Assembly: GCA_018715525.1 (NCBI GenBank)
Contig: DVLL01000023.1
Location: 1 to 64,000 of the forward strand
From: Candidatus Faeciplasma pullistercoris
GTDB lineage: Bacteria > Bacillota > Clostridia > Oscillospirales > Ruminococcaceae
DNA length: 64,000 nt
Direction: 5' to 3'
Positions 8,996 to 17,246 of the stretch are shown piece after piece; positions within the stretch are counted from its first letter, which is position 1; every line of letters begins with the position of its first letter. Position numbers and translations under genes: made by a program. Under the pieces are notes generated by a model that worked only from the letters and a program-made list of their open reading frames with translations, was not told where the DNA came from and made no database searches.

Positions 8996-10273
8996 TCAAA
9001 GGGAGATTTCTCCCTCATCAAGCATATTCTGAACCGCTGTCATCACTCCGAGCTTTCCCGAAGGATAGGTTATTCCACCCTGAAGCCACGCGGCGTAAGG
9101 CTCTCTTATCGGCGCATCGGCGGAAAGCTCTATCGAGGCTCCGCTTGTAAACGTTCCCGCAGCCATTATCACCCTGCTCTCATATCCGGGCACGTCCCAT
9201 GCCTCCGGAACAACAAAGCTGTCAACAGGAGCTCCCTTCTGTATTCCCCTTATGAACGAGGTGAGAGCTTTTTCGTTTTTAAGGAGTATCGAAGCTATGA
9301 TATCGGACCTCTCCTCTCCTGCCTTTGGAAGAGTCTCATAGCCGAGCATGCTCAAAAGCCTGCACGCGAACTCTGAGGTCTTTACAGCGTTTGCTACAGT
9401 CTGAGGCGCTAAGAAGAAGCCAAGGAACATCTCCCTGTTCTGATGGAGCGTAGCCCCTATCTCCTTGCCCATTCCTACACAGGTAAGCCTATTTGCGCAC
9501 AGCTCGATAAGATCCGCCCTGCCTGCTATATATCCGCCTGTAGAGGCTATTCCCCCGCCCGGATTTTTTATGAGCGAGCCCATCATGAGGTCTGCTCCGA
9601 CATCAAGCGGCTCTTTCTTTTCAACAAACTCGCCGTAGCAGTTGTCCACCATGACTATCACGTCCGGGTTGCCTTCCTTCGCAGCCCTGACCATCTTCTC
9701 TATTTCAGAAACTGTGTACGACGGTCTTGTCGAATATCCTCTTGAGCGCTGGATATAAGCTACCTTTGCTCCGGCTGAAAGCTCTTTTATCCTCTCAAGG
9801 TCGGGCATACCGTCGCTTAAAAGCGGAATCTCCTCGTACAGTACGCCAAAGTCCCGAAGCGAGCCGTTTCCCTTTTCGCCGCGCTTTCCGACTATTTCCT
9901 CAAGAGTATCATAAGGCGCTCCTGTAAGCATCAAAAGCTTGTCCCCCGGTCTTAACACTCCGAAAAGCGCCACGGACAGAGCATGAGTTCCGTTTACGAA
10001 GTTATGCCTTACGAGCGCGTCCTCGCCGCCTAAGGCGCAAGCATACACCTTATCGAGCATATCCCTTCCGAGGTCGTCGTAGCCATATCCTGTCGTGCCG
10101 TGCATGGCTGTCTCGCTGACATGGTTCTTTATGAACGCGGACAGAACCTTCGCGCCGTTATACTCGGCTATCTCATCAATCCTTTCAAACCTTTGCGCAC
10201 ATGCCTTTTCGGCAGCGCTTGCCAGTTCAACTAATCTTTTGTCAAACTTAAATAACTCAAAAATGTCTTCCAT
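8996..10273 (-). CDS. PLP-dependent methionine gamma-lyase/'aluminium resistance' family protein (YnbB-like)
   Basis: 425 residues of the fold-type I PLP enzyme family annotated as methionine gamma-lyase family or aluminium resistance protein. The probable PLP lysine is K236 in MGSLIKNPGGG, preceded by the cofactor aspartate in VMVDNCYGEF. FVNGTHALSVALFG near 92-105 matches the substrate and PLP-phosphate region. The true substrate of this subfamily is poorly defined. Its ATG overlaps the stop codon of the preceding acetyltransferase by one base, indicating translational coupling. Confidence 0.88.
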   Translation of the reverse strand: MEDIFELFKFDKRLVELASAAEKACAQRFERIDEIAEYNGAKVLSAFIKNHVSETAMHGTTGYGYDDLGRDMLDKVYACALGGEDALVRHNFVNGTHALSVALFGVLRPGDKLLMLTGAPYDTLEEIVGKRGEKGNGSLRDFGVLYEEIPLLSDGMPDLERIKELSAGAKVAYIQRSRGYSTRPSYTVSEIEKMVRAAKEGNPDVIVMVDNCYGEFVEKKEPLDVGADLMMGSLIKNPGGGIASTGGYIAGRADLIELCANRLTCVGMGKEIGATLHQNREMFLGFFLAPQTVANAVKTSEFACRLLSMLGYETLPKAGEERSDIIASILLKNEKALTSFIRGIQKGAPVDSFVVPEAWDVPGYESRVIMAAGTFTSGASIELSADAPIREPYAAWLQGGITYPSGKLGVMTAVQNMLDEGEISL

Positions 10274-11058
10274 TATGCTTTTACCTTATGTTTATGCTTG
10301 AAATTTATTTGACTGTTGTCCTCTTTTTTCATGCAGGCAAAATCCTCCGCTATCAGCTTGTACCCAAGCTTCTCATAATATGGCTGGACCTCCTCGCCGG
10401 CACACAGATACGCCCTATACCCCTGAGTCAGAAGAAGCTTGGCGGTTCTGCCCAAAAGCTCGCGCGCATACCCCTTTCCCCTGTCGCATACAGGAGTGGC
10501 GACATCGCTGATATAAGCCATTCCGCCGCTGTGAAACCTAACCGTCAGGACAGAGCTCTCATACGAATAAAGCCCTGATATTCCGCGATTTATCCTCCTC
10601 ATTGTGTCGGTAAGCCAAAGCCCATAATCGCTTTTCCCGTCTCCCATAGCGGTTTTATATACATATTCCGGGTCGGGGTTTATGTTTAACCCGTCCGAGC
10701 TATCCGCAGGCGTCACCTCGTAAAAGCGTCGCTTAACCCGCCTGTAGCCCCTCAGAGCCACCTTAGGCATAAGCTCCCTCGGCATCTCGGCAAAGGCGGG
10801 AGACTTGAACGAAATAAATTCGTTCATCTCCCGTATACATGTTCCGCACACGCTCCTAACATCCAGCAGGTCAGCCGCAAGAGAGGAATTAAAAGACGAT
10901 ATTATTCCTATCCTGCGGTTTCTGTGCCTGAGCTCGTAAAACTCACAGAAGTCATATTCGCTTCCGTAAGCCGCCATATGGGACAAAATCACCCTTGAAT
11001 AATGGGAATCTCGAAGAGCTATGCCGGTATCATCAAGATTATCTATTCTTTTTATCAT
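10273..11058 (-). CDS. GNAT-family N-acetyltransferase
   Basis: 261 residues. The C-terminal half has a GNAT fold with the acetyl-CoA loop pattern VCDRGKGYARELLGR near 210-224 and a terminal strand with PYYEKLGYKL. The N-terminal half resembles a second, degenerate GNAT-like region seen in uncharacterised Clostridia proteins. The acceptor substrate cannot be predicted. The start overlaps the 3' end of murD by 20 bp, and the stop overlaps the next gene by one base, so it belongs firmly to this operon. Confidence 0.8.
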   Translation of the reverse strand: MIKRIDNLDDTGIALRDSHYSRVILSHMAAYGSEYDFCEFYELRHRNRRIGIISSFNSSLAADLLDVRSVCGTCIREMNEFISFKSPAFAEMPRELMPKVALRGYRRVKRRFYEVTPADSSDGLNINPDPEYVYKTAMGDGKSDYGLWLTDTMRRINRGISGLYSYESSVLTVRFHSGGMAYISDVATPVCDRGKGYARELLGRTAKLLLTQGYRAYLCAGEEVQPYYEKLGYKLIAEDFACMKKEDNSQINFKHKHKVKA

Positions 11059-12451
11059 TTGTCAGACTGTTGACTATCTCCTTGAAGTGCCTTCCCCTCG
11101 CCTCAAAGTTGGGGTACATGTCAAATGACGCGCACGCCGGCGACAGGGATACAATATCTCCCGGAACTGCGTTCTCCATGGCAAGCTTCACCGCTTCCTC
11201 CATGCTTTGGGCGTGAAGTATCTTAAGCTCCTTCGGGTCATAGTAAGGAGTGTAAGTCACCGCCTTCTCGATTTTATCGGCAGTAGCCCCCATAAGTATG
11301 AGCACCTTGACATATTTGTTAACCGGCTCGGCAAGAGGTTCAAACGGTATCTTCTTGTCGTAGCCTCCGGCTATCATCACTATCCTGCGTCCGAAGGAGC
11401 GCAGACCTGCTATGACTCTCGTCGGATTGGAGGCTATCGAGTCGTTATAGTAGCTTACGCCGTTTATCTCGCGGACAAACTCTATCCTATGCTCCACTCC
11501 CGCAAATCTTCTCGCTACGGTGCAGATAGAATCTACGCTGACATCTCCCCAGACGGCGGATATAGCCGCAAGGTAATTTTCAATATTATGCTCGCCCGGA
11601 ATGCGTATGCTTTCAGCCTTTATTATCTTTACTACCTTCCTGCCGTCATTGTAGCAAAGCACCCTGTCCGCGTCGAGATACGCGCCTATCTTTACCTTAT
11701 GAAGCCTCGAAAAGCCGATATATTTTCCTCTTACCCTATCCTTGAGCTTCATGGTTTCCTCGTTGTCTTCGTTCAGCACCGAGCGTGAAAACGCGTTCTG
11801 GTGGTCAAGGATATTGCACTTCGAGGCTATATACTCCTCCATTCCACTGTGAACATCGAGATGGTTGGGAGCGATATTTGTGATTACGGCGACATCCGGA
11901 GACTCTCTCATGGACATGAGCTGGAAGCTCGAGAGCTCGACTACCGCGACGTCGGTCTCAGATATGCTTTCTATCCTTGGGAAAAGCGCCTTGCCTATAT
12001 TTCCGCCGAGCCACACAGTATAGCCCTCGGCTTTTAGGAACTCCGAGATAATGGTGGTAGTGGTGGTCTTTCCGTCAGAGCCGGTCACCGCGTATATCTT
12101 GCAGGGACAAAGCTCAAAGAAGGATTCCATTTCGCTGGTGACTATTACTCCGTTCTTTCTCGCTTCGACAAGCTTGGGATTGTTGTAGTACATTCCAGGA
12201 GTTCTGTAAACGACATCATAATCGTTTAAGCTGTCAAGATAGCTCTCTCCGAGGATAAACTTTGCGCCCTTTGAGCTGAATTCCTCGTAAAGCTCGTCGT
12301 CAAAAACCGACCTGTCCTTTTTATCAAGAACGGTAACATCTATACCCTTCCGCAAAAACAGCCTAATGAGCTCGATATGGCTTACTCCCGTTCCTATAAA
12401 CGCTACCTTAGAGTCGCGCATGCTTTCAAAAAATCTCTGCGTTTTGTTCAT
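11039..12451 (-). CDS. murD: UDP-N-acetylmuramoylalanine--D-glutamate ligase
   Basis: MurD adds D-Glu to UDP-MurNAc-L-Ala. From the chosen ATG the protein has 470 residues. It has an N-terminal Rossmann-like domain (AFIGTGVSHIELIRLF), the ATP loop TGSDGKTTTTT near 122 and the central motif NIAPNHLDVH. The C-terminal ligase domain carries HRIEFVREINGVSYYNDSIA. The frame is open 90 bases further upstream, but that extension is unlike the family and overlaps the leader and promoter, so 12451 is preferred, with a GGAAGGG sequence upstream. murD is separate from the usual dcw cluster here and leads the operon. Confidence 0.93.
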   Translation of the reverse strand: MNKTQRFFESMRDSKVAFIGTGVSHIELIRLFLRKGIDVTVLDKKDRSVFDDELYEEFSSKGAKFILGESYLDSLNDYDVVYRTPGMYYNNPKLVEARKNGVIVTSEMESFFELCPCKIYAVTGSDGKTTTTTIISEFLKAEGYTVWLGGNIGKALFPRIESISETDVAVVELSSFQLMSMRESPDVAVITNIAPNHLDVHSGMEEYIASKCNILDHQNAFSRSVLNEDNEETMKLKDRVRGKYIGFSRLHKVKIGAYLDADRVLCYNDGRKVVKIIKAESIRIPGEHNIENYLAAISAVWGDVSVDSICTVARRFAGVEHRIEFVREINGVSYYNDSIASNPTRVIAGLRSFGRRIVMIAGGYDKKIPFEPLAEPVNKYVKVLILMGATADKIEKAVTYTPYYDPKELKILHAQSMEEAVKLAMENAVPGDIVSLSPACASFDMYPNFEARGRHFKEIVNSLTNDKKNR

Positions 12452-12465
12452 AGCCTCATGCCCTT

Positions 12466-12513
12466 CCGAAAATAGAATAAAAAATTGAAAAGCGGCTCTG
12501 TCGATGAAACCGC
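12466..12513 (-). promoter_or_regulatory. Attenuator-like hairpin in the murD leader
   Basis: Between the murD promoter and the murD start, a 6-bp stem (12508-12513 with 12492-12497, one G-U pair) has a 10-base loop. It is followed on the minus strand by a U-rich run (TTTTCAATTTTTTATTC). This resembles a weak intrinsic terminator inside the leader. Whether it attenuates transcription is not known. Confidence 0.35.
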
Positions 12514-12529
12514 ATAATATTCTATGATC

Positions 12530-12558
12530 ATTATAGCGCACCTCAGCTTAAAATTCAA
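12530..12558 (-). promoter_or_regulatory. Sigma-A promoter for the murD-dnaE operon
   Basis: On the minus strand TTGAAT (-35, 12553-12558) and TATAAT (-10, 12530-12535) are separated by exactly 17 bases. Transcription would start near 12523, about 70 bases before murD. No comparably good promoter was noticed further down the cluster, so this may drive nine genes. Confidence 0.75.
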
Positions 12559-12638
12559 TCATAATTTGCGTTTATTTCAAAATGCGTAATGTCTGAAAAA
12601 ATCGTTATTTTGACATATAAAAATTATTATGCAGCTTC

Positions 12639-12667
12639 TTGTCAAAATACAAAACTTGATATATAAT
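12639..12667 (+). promoter_or_regulatory. Sigma-A promoter for the PRPP synthetase gene
   Basis: TTGTCA (-35, 12639-12644) and TATAAT (-10, 12662-12667) are separated by 17 bases. The start site would be near 12674, leaving a leader of about 125 bases. The leader ends with a possible T-rich/A-rich hairpin (TTTTTGCA paired with TGCAAAAA) before the GGAGGA ribosome-binding site at 12785-12790. I recognise no known riboswitch in it. Confidence 0.75.
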
Positions 12668-12798
12668 TAACATAGAAATAAGGTGACTGTAAATTTCGGC
12701 GAAGAAACCGTAAAATCTTTTCCGGACATTACATGCCGCTTTTTGTTTTTGCACCTCTCTTTTTATGCAAAAATATAACTATATGGAGGACTGATCAA

Positions 12799-13950
12799 AT
12801 GTCAAAGCTGATAAAGACCGCGCAGGTTTTTAACCCGGCAGTCAGCGTTGCTCCCTTGGGCATTATAGCTATGGACGGAGCTAAGGAGCTTGGTGAAAAA
12901 ATTAACGACTATCTTGTTACCTGGGCAAAACAGTCGGGGCAGGATATAGATACCTTCCTTATCCCGTGCAGCTGCCCGAGATTTCAGTCTGGCGATGCCA
13001 AGGCGCTTATTTCAAAGACAGTCCGCGGTTACGACCTGTTCATAGTCTGCGACACCGGCAACTATTCCTGCACATACTCATACTTCGGGCACGAGAATCG
13101 TATGTCCCCCGACGACCACTATCAGGATCTGAAGAGAATAATACAGGCGGCAGCCGGAAAGGCGCACAGAATAAATGTCATTATGCCGCTTCTTTACGGA
13201 GGACGCCAGCACAGAAGAAACTACCGTGAGTCGCTTGACTGCGCATGGATGCTTCATGAGCTGCAGGCAATAGGCGTATCCAACCTCATGACCTTCGATG
13301 CGCATGACCCGAGAGTCATGAACGCGGTACCTCTCATGGGCTTTGACAACATTATCCCCTCCTATCAGGTCTTAAAGGCACTTTTTAAAAGCTTCCCGGA
13401 CATTCAGCTTGACAAGGATCACTTCATGGTTGTCTCTCCCGACGAGGGAGCGATGAGCAGAAATATGTATTACGCCTCCGCCATGGAGGTAAACCTCGGA
13501 ATGTTCTACAAGCGCAGGGACTACTCCACTATTATAAACGGAAGAAACCCTATCGTAGCGCATGAATACCTCGGAAACGATGTAAAGGATATGAACATCT
13601 TTATAGCTGACGATATCATATCCTCCGGAGAGTCCATGCTGGATATAGCTTATGAGCTAAAGAAGAGAGACGCTAAAAAGATTCTTGCCTACGCCACCTA
13701 CTCCATTTTCACCGCAGGTCCCGAAAAGTATGACAAAGCATACAAAGAGGGAATGATCGACGCGGTATTCGGAACCAACCTCACATATATCCCCGACTGG
13801 CTCAAGGAACGCGAGTGGTTCCACATTGTCGACTGCTCCAAATATGTTTCCTACTTCGTTGCGTCTCTTAATCACGACATGTCGGTAAGCGAGATCCTTG
13901 ATCCTCACGAAAAGATCAAAACGCTTCTTGAAGCTCACCGCAAAGCATAA
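12799..13950 (+). CDS. prs: Ribose-phosphate pyrophosphokinase (PRPP synthetase), long clostridial type
   Basis: 383 residues from the ATG that follows GGAGGA by 8 bases; the frame extends 66 bases upstream without a usable ribosome-binding site. PRPP synthetase makes 5-phosphoribosyl-1-diphosphate from ribose 5-phosphate and ATP for nucleotide, His and Trp synthesis. The C-terminal phosphoribosyl-binding loop NIFIADDIISSGESM and the mid-protein MTFDAHDPRVMN fit the family. It is about 65 residues longer than ordinary Prs and divergent, so it is a non-classical clade; another Prs may exist elsewhere. Specific regulation is not evident. Confidence 0.82.
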   Translation: MSKLIKTAQVFNPAVSVAPLGIIAMDGAKELGEKINDYLVTWAKQSGQDIDTFLIPCSCPRFQSGDAKALISKTVRGYDLFIVCDTGNYSCTYSYFGHENRMSPDDHYQDLKRIIQAAAGKAHRINVIMPLLYGGRQHRRNYRESLDCAWMLHELQAIGVSNLMTFDAHDPRVMNAVPLMGFDNIIPSYQVLKALFKSFPDIQLDKDHFMVVSPDEGAMSRNMYYASAMEVNLGMFYKRRDYSTIINGRNPIVAHEYLGNDVKDMNIFIADDIISSGESMLDIAYELKKRDAKKILAYATYSIFTAGPEKYDKAYKEGMIDAVFGTNLTYIPDWLKEREWFHIVDCSKYVSYFVASLNHDMSVSEILDPHEKIKTLLEAHRKA

Positions 13951-13986
13951 ACTGTATTGATTTTACTACAGAAGGAGTGTATGTAT

Positions 13987-14487
13987 ATGCTTAAAGAAAT
14001 AAACGTCTCCGAGCTGACTCTCAACCCGTTCAAGAGAATAGGCGCTGATTGGTGCCTTATCTCCGCCGGAAATGAAAAGAGCTTTAACACAATGACCGCC
14101 TCATGGGGAGGCATCGGTGTCCTGTGGAACAAAAATGTCGCTACCTGCTACATCCGTCCTCAGCGCTATACAAAGGAGTTTGTGGATAACAGCGAGTACT
14201 TCACTCTTACCTTCTTCCCTGACGGCTACCGAGACGCCCTTACGCTATGCGGACGTGTTTCCGGAAGAGAGCACAACAAGCCGGTCGAAGCCGGCATCAC
14301 TCCAAAGTTCATCGACTCGACAGTTACCTTCGAGGAGGCGAACCTCGTTCTGGTTTGCAGAAAGCTGTTTGCCCAGAAGATGAATGAAGAGTCCTTTATT
14401 GACAAGGATGTTCTTGCCAAGAACTACCCCAATATGGATCTTCATACTATATACGTCGGCGAAATCGTCAAGGCGTATATAGGATAA
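13987..14487 (+). CDS. Flavin reductase-like/FMN-binding split-barrel protein
   Basis: About 166 residues. WCLISAGNEKSFNTMTASWG near the N-terminus and the YIRPQRYTKEFVDNSEYFTL segment are typical of the flavin reductase-like family that binds FMN in a split barrel. Members reduce flavins or act as small flavoproteins; the partner is unknown. The ribosome-binding site GAAGGAG (13971-13977) is 9 bases before this ATG; an ATG at 13981 is only 3 bases away and less likely. It follows prs by 36 bp and is probably co-transcribed with it. Confidence 0.85.
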   Translation: MLKEINVSELTLNPFKRIGADWCLISAGNEKSFNTMTASWGGIGVLWNKNVATCYIRPQRYTKEFVDNSEYFTLTFFPDGYRDALTLCGRVSGREHNKPVEAGITPKFIDSTVTFEEANLVLVCRKLFAQKMNEESFIDKDVLAKNYPNMDLHTIYVGEIVKAYIG

Positions 14488-14512
14488 TCCGTTTAAAATC
14501 AGAATAAATGCC

Positions 14513-14569
14513 ATCTCCCTTTCATACATTCTCTTAGGACAAAGGACAGGACGAGTATGAAAGGGAGAT
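14513..14569 (+). promoter_or_regulatory. 15-bp perfect inverted repeat covering the P-ATPase ribosome-binding site
   Basis: ATCTCCCTTTCATAC at 14513-14527 is the exact reverse complement of 14555-14569. The 27-base loop between them contains purine-rich repeats (AGGACAAAGGACAGGAC). The right arm includes the AAGGGAG ribosome-binding site of the P-type ATPase and ends 5 bases before its ATG. The RNA stem would sequester the site. This could be a translational control element or, as DNA, a repressor operator. It matches no riboswitch consensus that I recognise. Confidence 0.6.
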
Positions 14570-14574
14570 TTATT

Positions 14575-17130
14575 ATGCCTCAAATGTATAAATACGGGCT
14601 GACAAGCTCTGAAGCGGAAGCAAAGCTCTCCGAGTTCGGGAAAAATCAGCTCAGGCAGAAGAAAAAGCAGAGCGTAATAGGACTGTTTCTGGAGCAGTTC
14701 AAGGATGTTATGGTCATTATACTCCTTGCTGCCACCGCGATTTCAGCGTTTATGGGCGAGATATACGACGCCGTTACGATAATCTCAATAGTCCTTTTGG
14801 ACGCAATACTTGGATTTATTCAGGAATACCGCACTGAGAAAACCATGGAAGCTCTTGAAAAGCTCACCTCTCCGACCGCTAAAGTCATCCGAAACGGCGA
14901 AAGGGCTGAAATAGACGCATCGCTTGTAGTTCCAGGCGACATTCTGCTTCTTGACGCAGGAGACAGAATCCCATGCGATGGAAGGCTGGTGGAGCTGAAC
15001 GGACTATGGTGCGACGAAGCGATACTTACCGGAGAGTCGGAGGCCGTGAAGAAAAATTATGACGGCATGGTATATATGGGCACGTCGGTCACAAGGGGAA
15101 ACGCCGTCATTAAATGTACGGAAACCGGCATGAGCACAAAAATGGGACAGATGTCGGCTCTTATAGACGAGGCGGGAAAGGATCAGACTCCTCTTCAAAA
15201 AAAGCTCTCAGACCTCGGAAAGGCTTTGTGCTTTATATGCCTCGCGGTATGCTTCTTGGTGGCGTTAGCCGGAATAATCAGGGGCGAGCCGATATTTGAC
15301 ATGCTTCTTACCGGCATAACTATCGCGATAGCCGCGATACCCGAGGGGCTTCCCGCGACTGTAACTATAGCTCTCGCGCTGGCTGTAAGGCGAATGCTCA
15401 AGCTGAACGCCTTGGTACATAAGCTTCATTCGGTAGAGACGCTCGGGTGCACTACCGTGATATGCACGGACAAAACAGGCACGCTTACCGAAAACCGCAT
15501 GAGCGTAACGAAAATTTGGGCGGATGAACAAGAATACGATTTAAGCGGCTCATTAAAAAGCGTTAATACACGTTCCTCCCTTAAAAAGCAAGGCGGCGAT
15601 CTGACTAAGCCGCTAAACGAACTTTTTAACTGCGGAGTTCTTTGCAATAACTCTGAAATCAGTATTTCTGACGGAGAAATAAGCGCGGCGGGAGATCCCA
15701 CCGAGTCTGCGATACTGATAGCGGCGCACAAGGCGGGTATAGACCCCGGCGAGCTGAGGCGTGAATGCAGACGACTGAGCGAAATTCCATTTGAAAGCGA
15801 AACCAAGCAGATGAGCGTGACAGTAGTCCGCAAAACAGAGGAAATCAGCTTTACCAAGGGTGCTCCGGACATAATCATAAAAAAATGCGGAAGCATTCTC
15901 ACATCGTCCGGTATAGTCCCGCTTACAGCCTCAGGCAAACGCGAGCTGTACGAGCTTACCGAAAAATACGCATCAAAGGCCTTAAGGGTGATGGCATTTT
16001 GCGCAAACTACCCAGGCAGCGGCTCCACGGTATTTTTGGGGCTTATGGGAATGATGGACGCTCCGAGAAAGGAAGCAAGAGCGTCTGTTGCTGCTCTCAA
16101 GCGCGCCGGCATAAAAACCGTGATGATAACAGGAGACCACAAGCTTACCGCAGAGGCTGTAGCAAAAGAAGTCGGAATACTCTCCTTAGGCGGAATTGTA
16201 ATAGGCAAGGATGAGCTCGACGGTATGAGCGACAAGGAGCTTGCAAGAATAATAGACCGGGTATGCGTATTCGCTAGGGTAGATCCCAAGGATAAGCTGA
16301 GAATTGTCGCCGCTCTCAAGCAAAAGGGACATATAGTCGCCATGACAGGCGACGGCGTCAACGACGCTCCCGCGATAAAGGAAGCAAACATCGGCGTAGC
16401 GATGGGAAAATCGGGAACCGACGCTTGCAAGCAGGCGGCAGACCTGATACTGACCGACGACAACTTCTCCACTCTGTGCGAGGCAGTCAAGCAGGGCAGA
16501 ACGGTTTACTCAAATATACGAAAGTTTGTAAGGTACCTCATCTCCTGCAACATCGGAGAGGTTATGGTAATGCTTCTATCAATCGTTTCCGGTCTGCCTG
16601 TGATACTTCTGCCAACGCAGATTTTACTTGTCAACCTTGTAACGGACGGTCTGCCGGCAATAGCCCTCGGACTCGAAAAATCGGAAAAGGCCGTCATGGA
16701 GCTGAGCCCGAAGAGATTCTCCGGAAACTTTTTCAGCGGAGGGCTTTCCGGAAAAATAGCCATAAGAGGCATACTCATAGGCGTATGCACTCTCGGCTGC
16801 TTCATATACTCGCTCAGGGCAGGCGCAAGCCTTGAAAACGCAAGAACCTGCGCGCTTGTCACGCTTATAGCGAGCCAGCTTATCCATGTCTTTGAATGCA
16901 GAAGCGAGCACGTCAGCGTCCTGAGGATGAACCCGTTTGAAAACGGATGGCTTTTAGGAGCGGTGCTTCTCTCCTCAGCCGCCACCCTGTGCTGCATATA
17001 CATCCCATTCCTGTCTATGGCTATGGAAACCGTTCCTCTGACCGCTCCGCAGATGCTGTGGTCGGGAGTATTCGCTGCGGCAGTGCCTGCAGTATCCGGA
17101 CTTGTAGGACTTGTCACAAAAAGAAATTAG
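14575..17130 (+). CDS. Ca2+-type cation-transporting P-type ATPase (P2A)
   Basis: 851 residues, a full-length P-type ATPase related to SERCA. From the chosen start TGES lies near 152, the M4 motif AIPEGLPA near 255 and the phosphorylation site DKTGTLTEN at about 299. GDGVNDAPAIKEANIG is in the hinge. Ca2+ ligands of M4 (Glu of PEGL), M5 (Asn and Glu of NIGE) and M6 (NLVTDGL) are present. At the M8 position of SERCA Glu908 I read LVTLIASQ, with no acidic residue, which suggests a single high-affinity Ca2+ site. Likely exports Ca2+ from the cytoplasm. ATG 14575 is preferred to 14557 because AAGGGAG precedes it at proper spacing. Confidence 0.9.
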   Translation: MPQMYKYGLTSSEAEAKLSEFGKNQLRQKKKQSVIGLFLEQFKDVMVIILLAATAISAFMGEIYDAVTIISIVLLDAILGFIQEYRTEKTMEALEKLTSPTAKVIRNGERAEIDASLVVPGDILLLDAGDRIPCDGRLVELNGLWCDEAILTGESEAVKKNYDGMVYMGTSVTRGNAVIKCTETGMSTKMGQMSALIDEAGKDQTPLQKKLSDLGKALCFICLAVCFLVALAGIIRGEPIFDMLLTGITIAIAAIPEGLPATVTIALALAVRRMLKLNALVHKLHSVETLGCTTVICTDKTGTLTENRMSVTKIWADEQEYDLSGSLKSVNTRSSLKKQGGDLTKPLNELFNCGVLCNNSEISISDGEISAAGDPTESAILIAAHKAGIDPGELRRECRRLSEIPFESETKQMSVTVVRKTEEISFTKGAPDIIIKKCGSILTSSGIVPLTASGKRELYELTEKYASKALRVMAFCANYPGSGSTVFLGLMGMMDAPRKEARASVAALKRAGIKTVMITGDHKLTAEAVAKEVGILSLGGIVIGKDELDGMSDKELARIIDRVCVFARVDPKDKLRIVAALKQKGHIVAMTGDGVNDAPAIKEANIGVAMGKSGTDACKQAADLILTDDNFSTLCEAVKQGRTVYSNIRKFVRYLISCNIGEVMVMLLSIVSGLPVILLPTQILLVNLVTDGLPAIALGLEKSEKAVMELSPKRFSGNFFSGGLSGKIAIRGILIGVCTLGCFIYSLRAGASLENARTCALVTLIASQLIHVFECRSEHVSVLRMNPFENGWLLGAVLLSSAATLCCIYIPFLSMAMETVPLTAPQMLWSGVFAAAVPAVSGLVGLVTKRN

Positions 17131-17139
17131 AATAGAAAC

Positions 17140-17184
17140 ACGGCAGCCGAGCCACGGAAATAATCTCTCCCGGGCGGCTGCCGT
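17140..17184. terminator. Hairpin between convergent P-ATPase and esterase genes
   Basis: ACGGCAGCCG at 17140-17149 pairs exactly with 17175-17184 (10 bp), with a 25-base loop. The minus-strand exit reads GTTTCTATTC and the plus-strand exit ATATTGCG, so neither has a strong U run. It lies between converging genes and probably terminates at least one of them. Confidence 0.5.
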
Positions 17185-17246
17185 ATATTGCGTCTGCTAT
17201 AGGATAATTAAAAGCCTATCAGCTTCAAAAGCTGTGTCGCTCGGCG

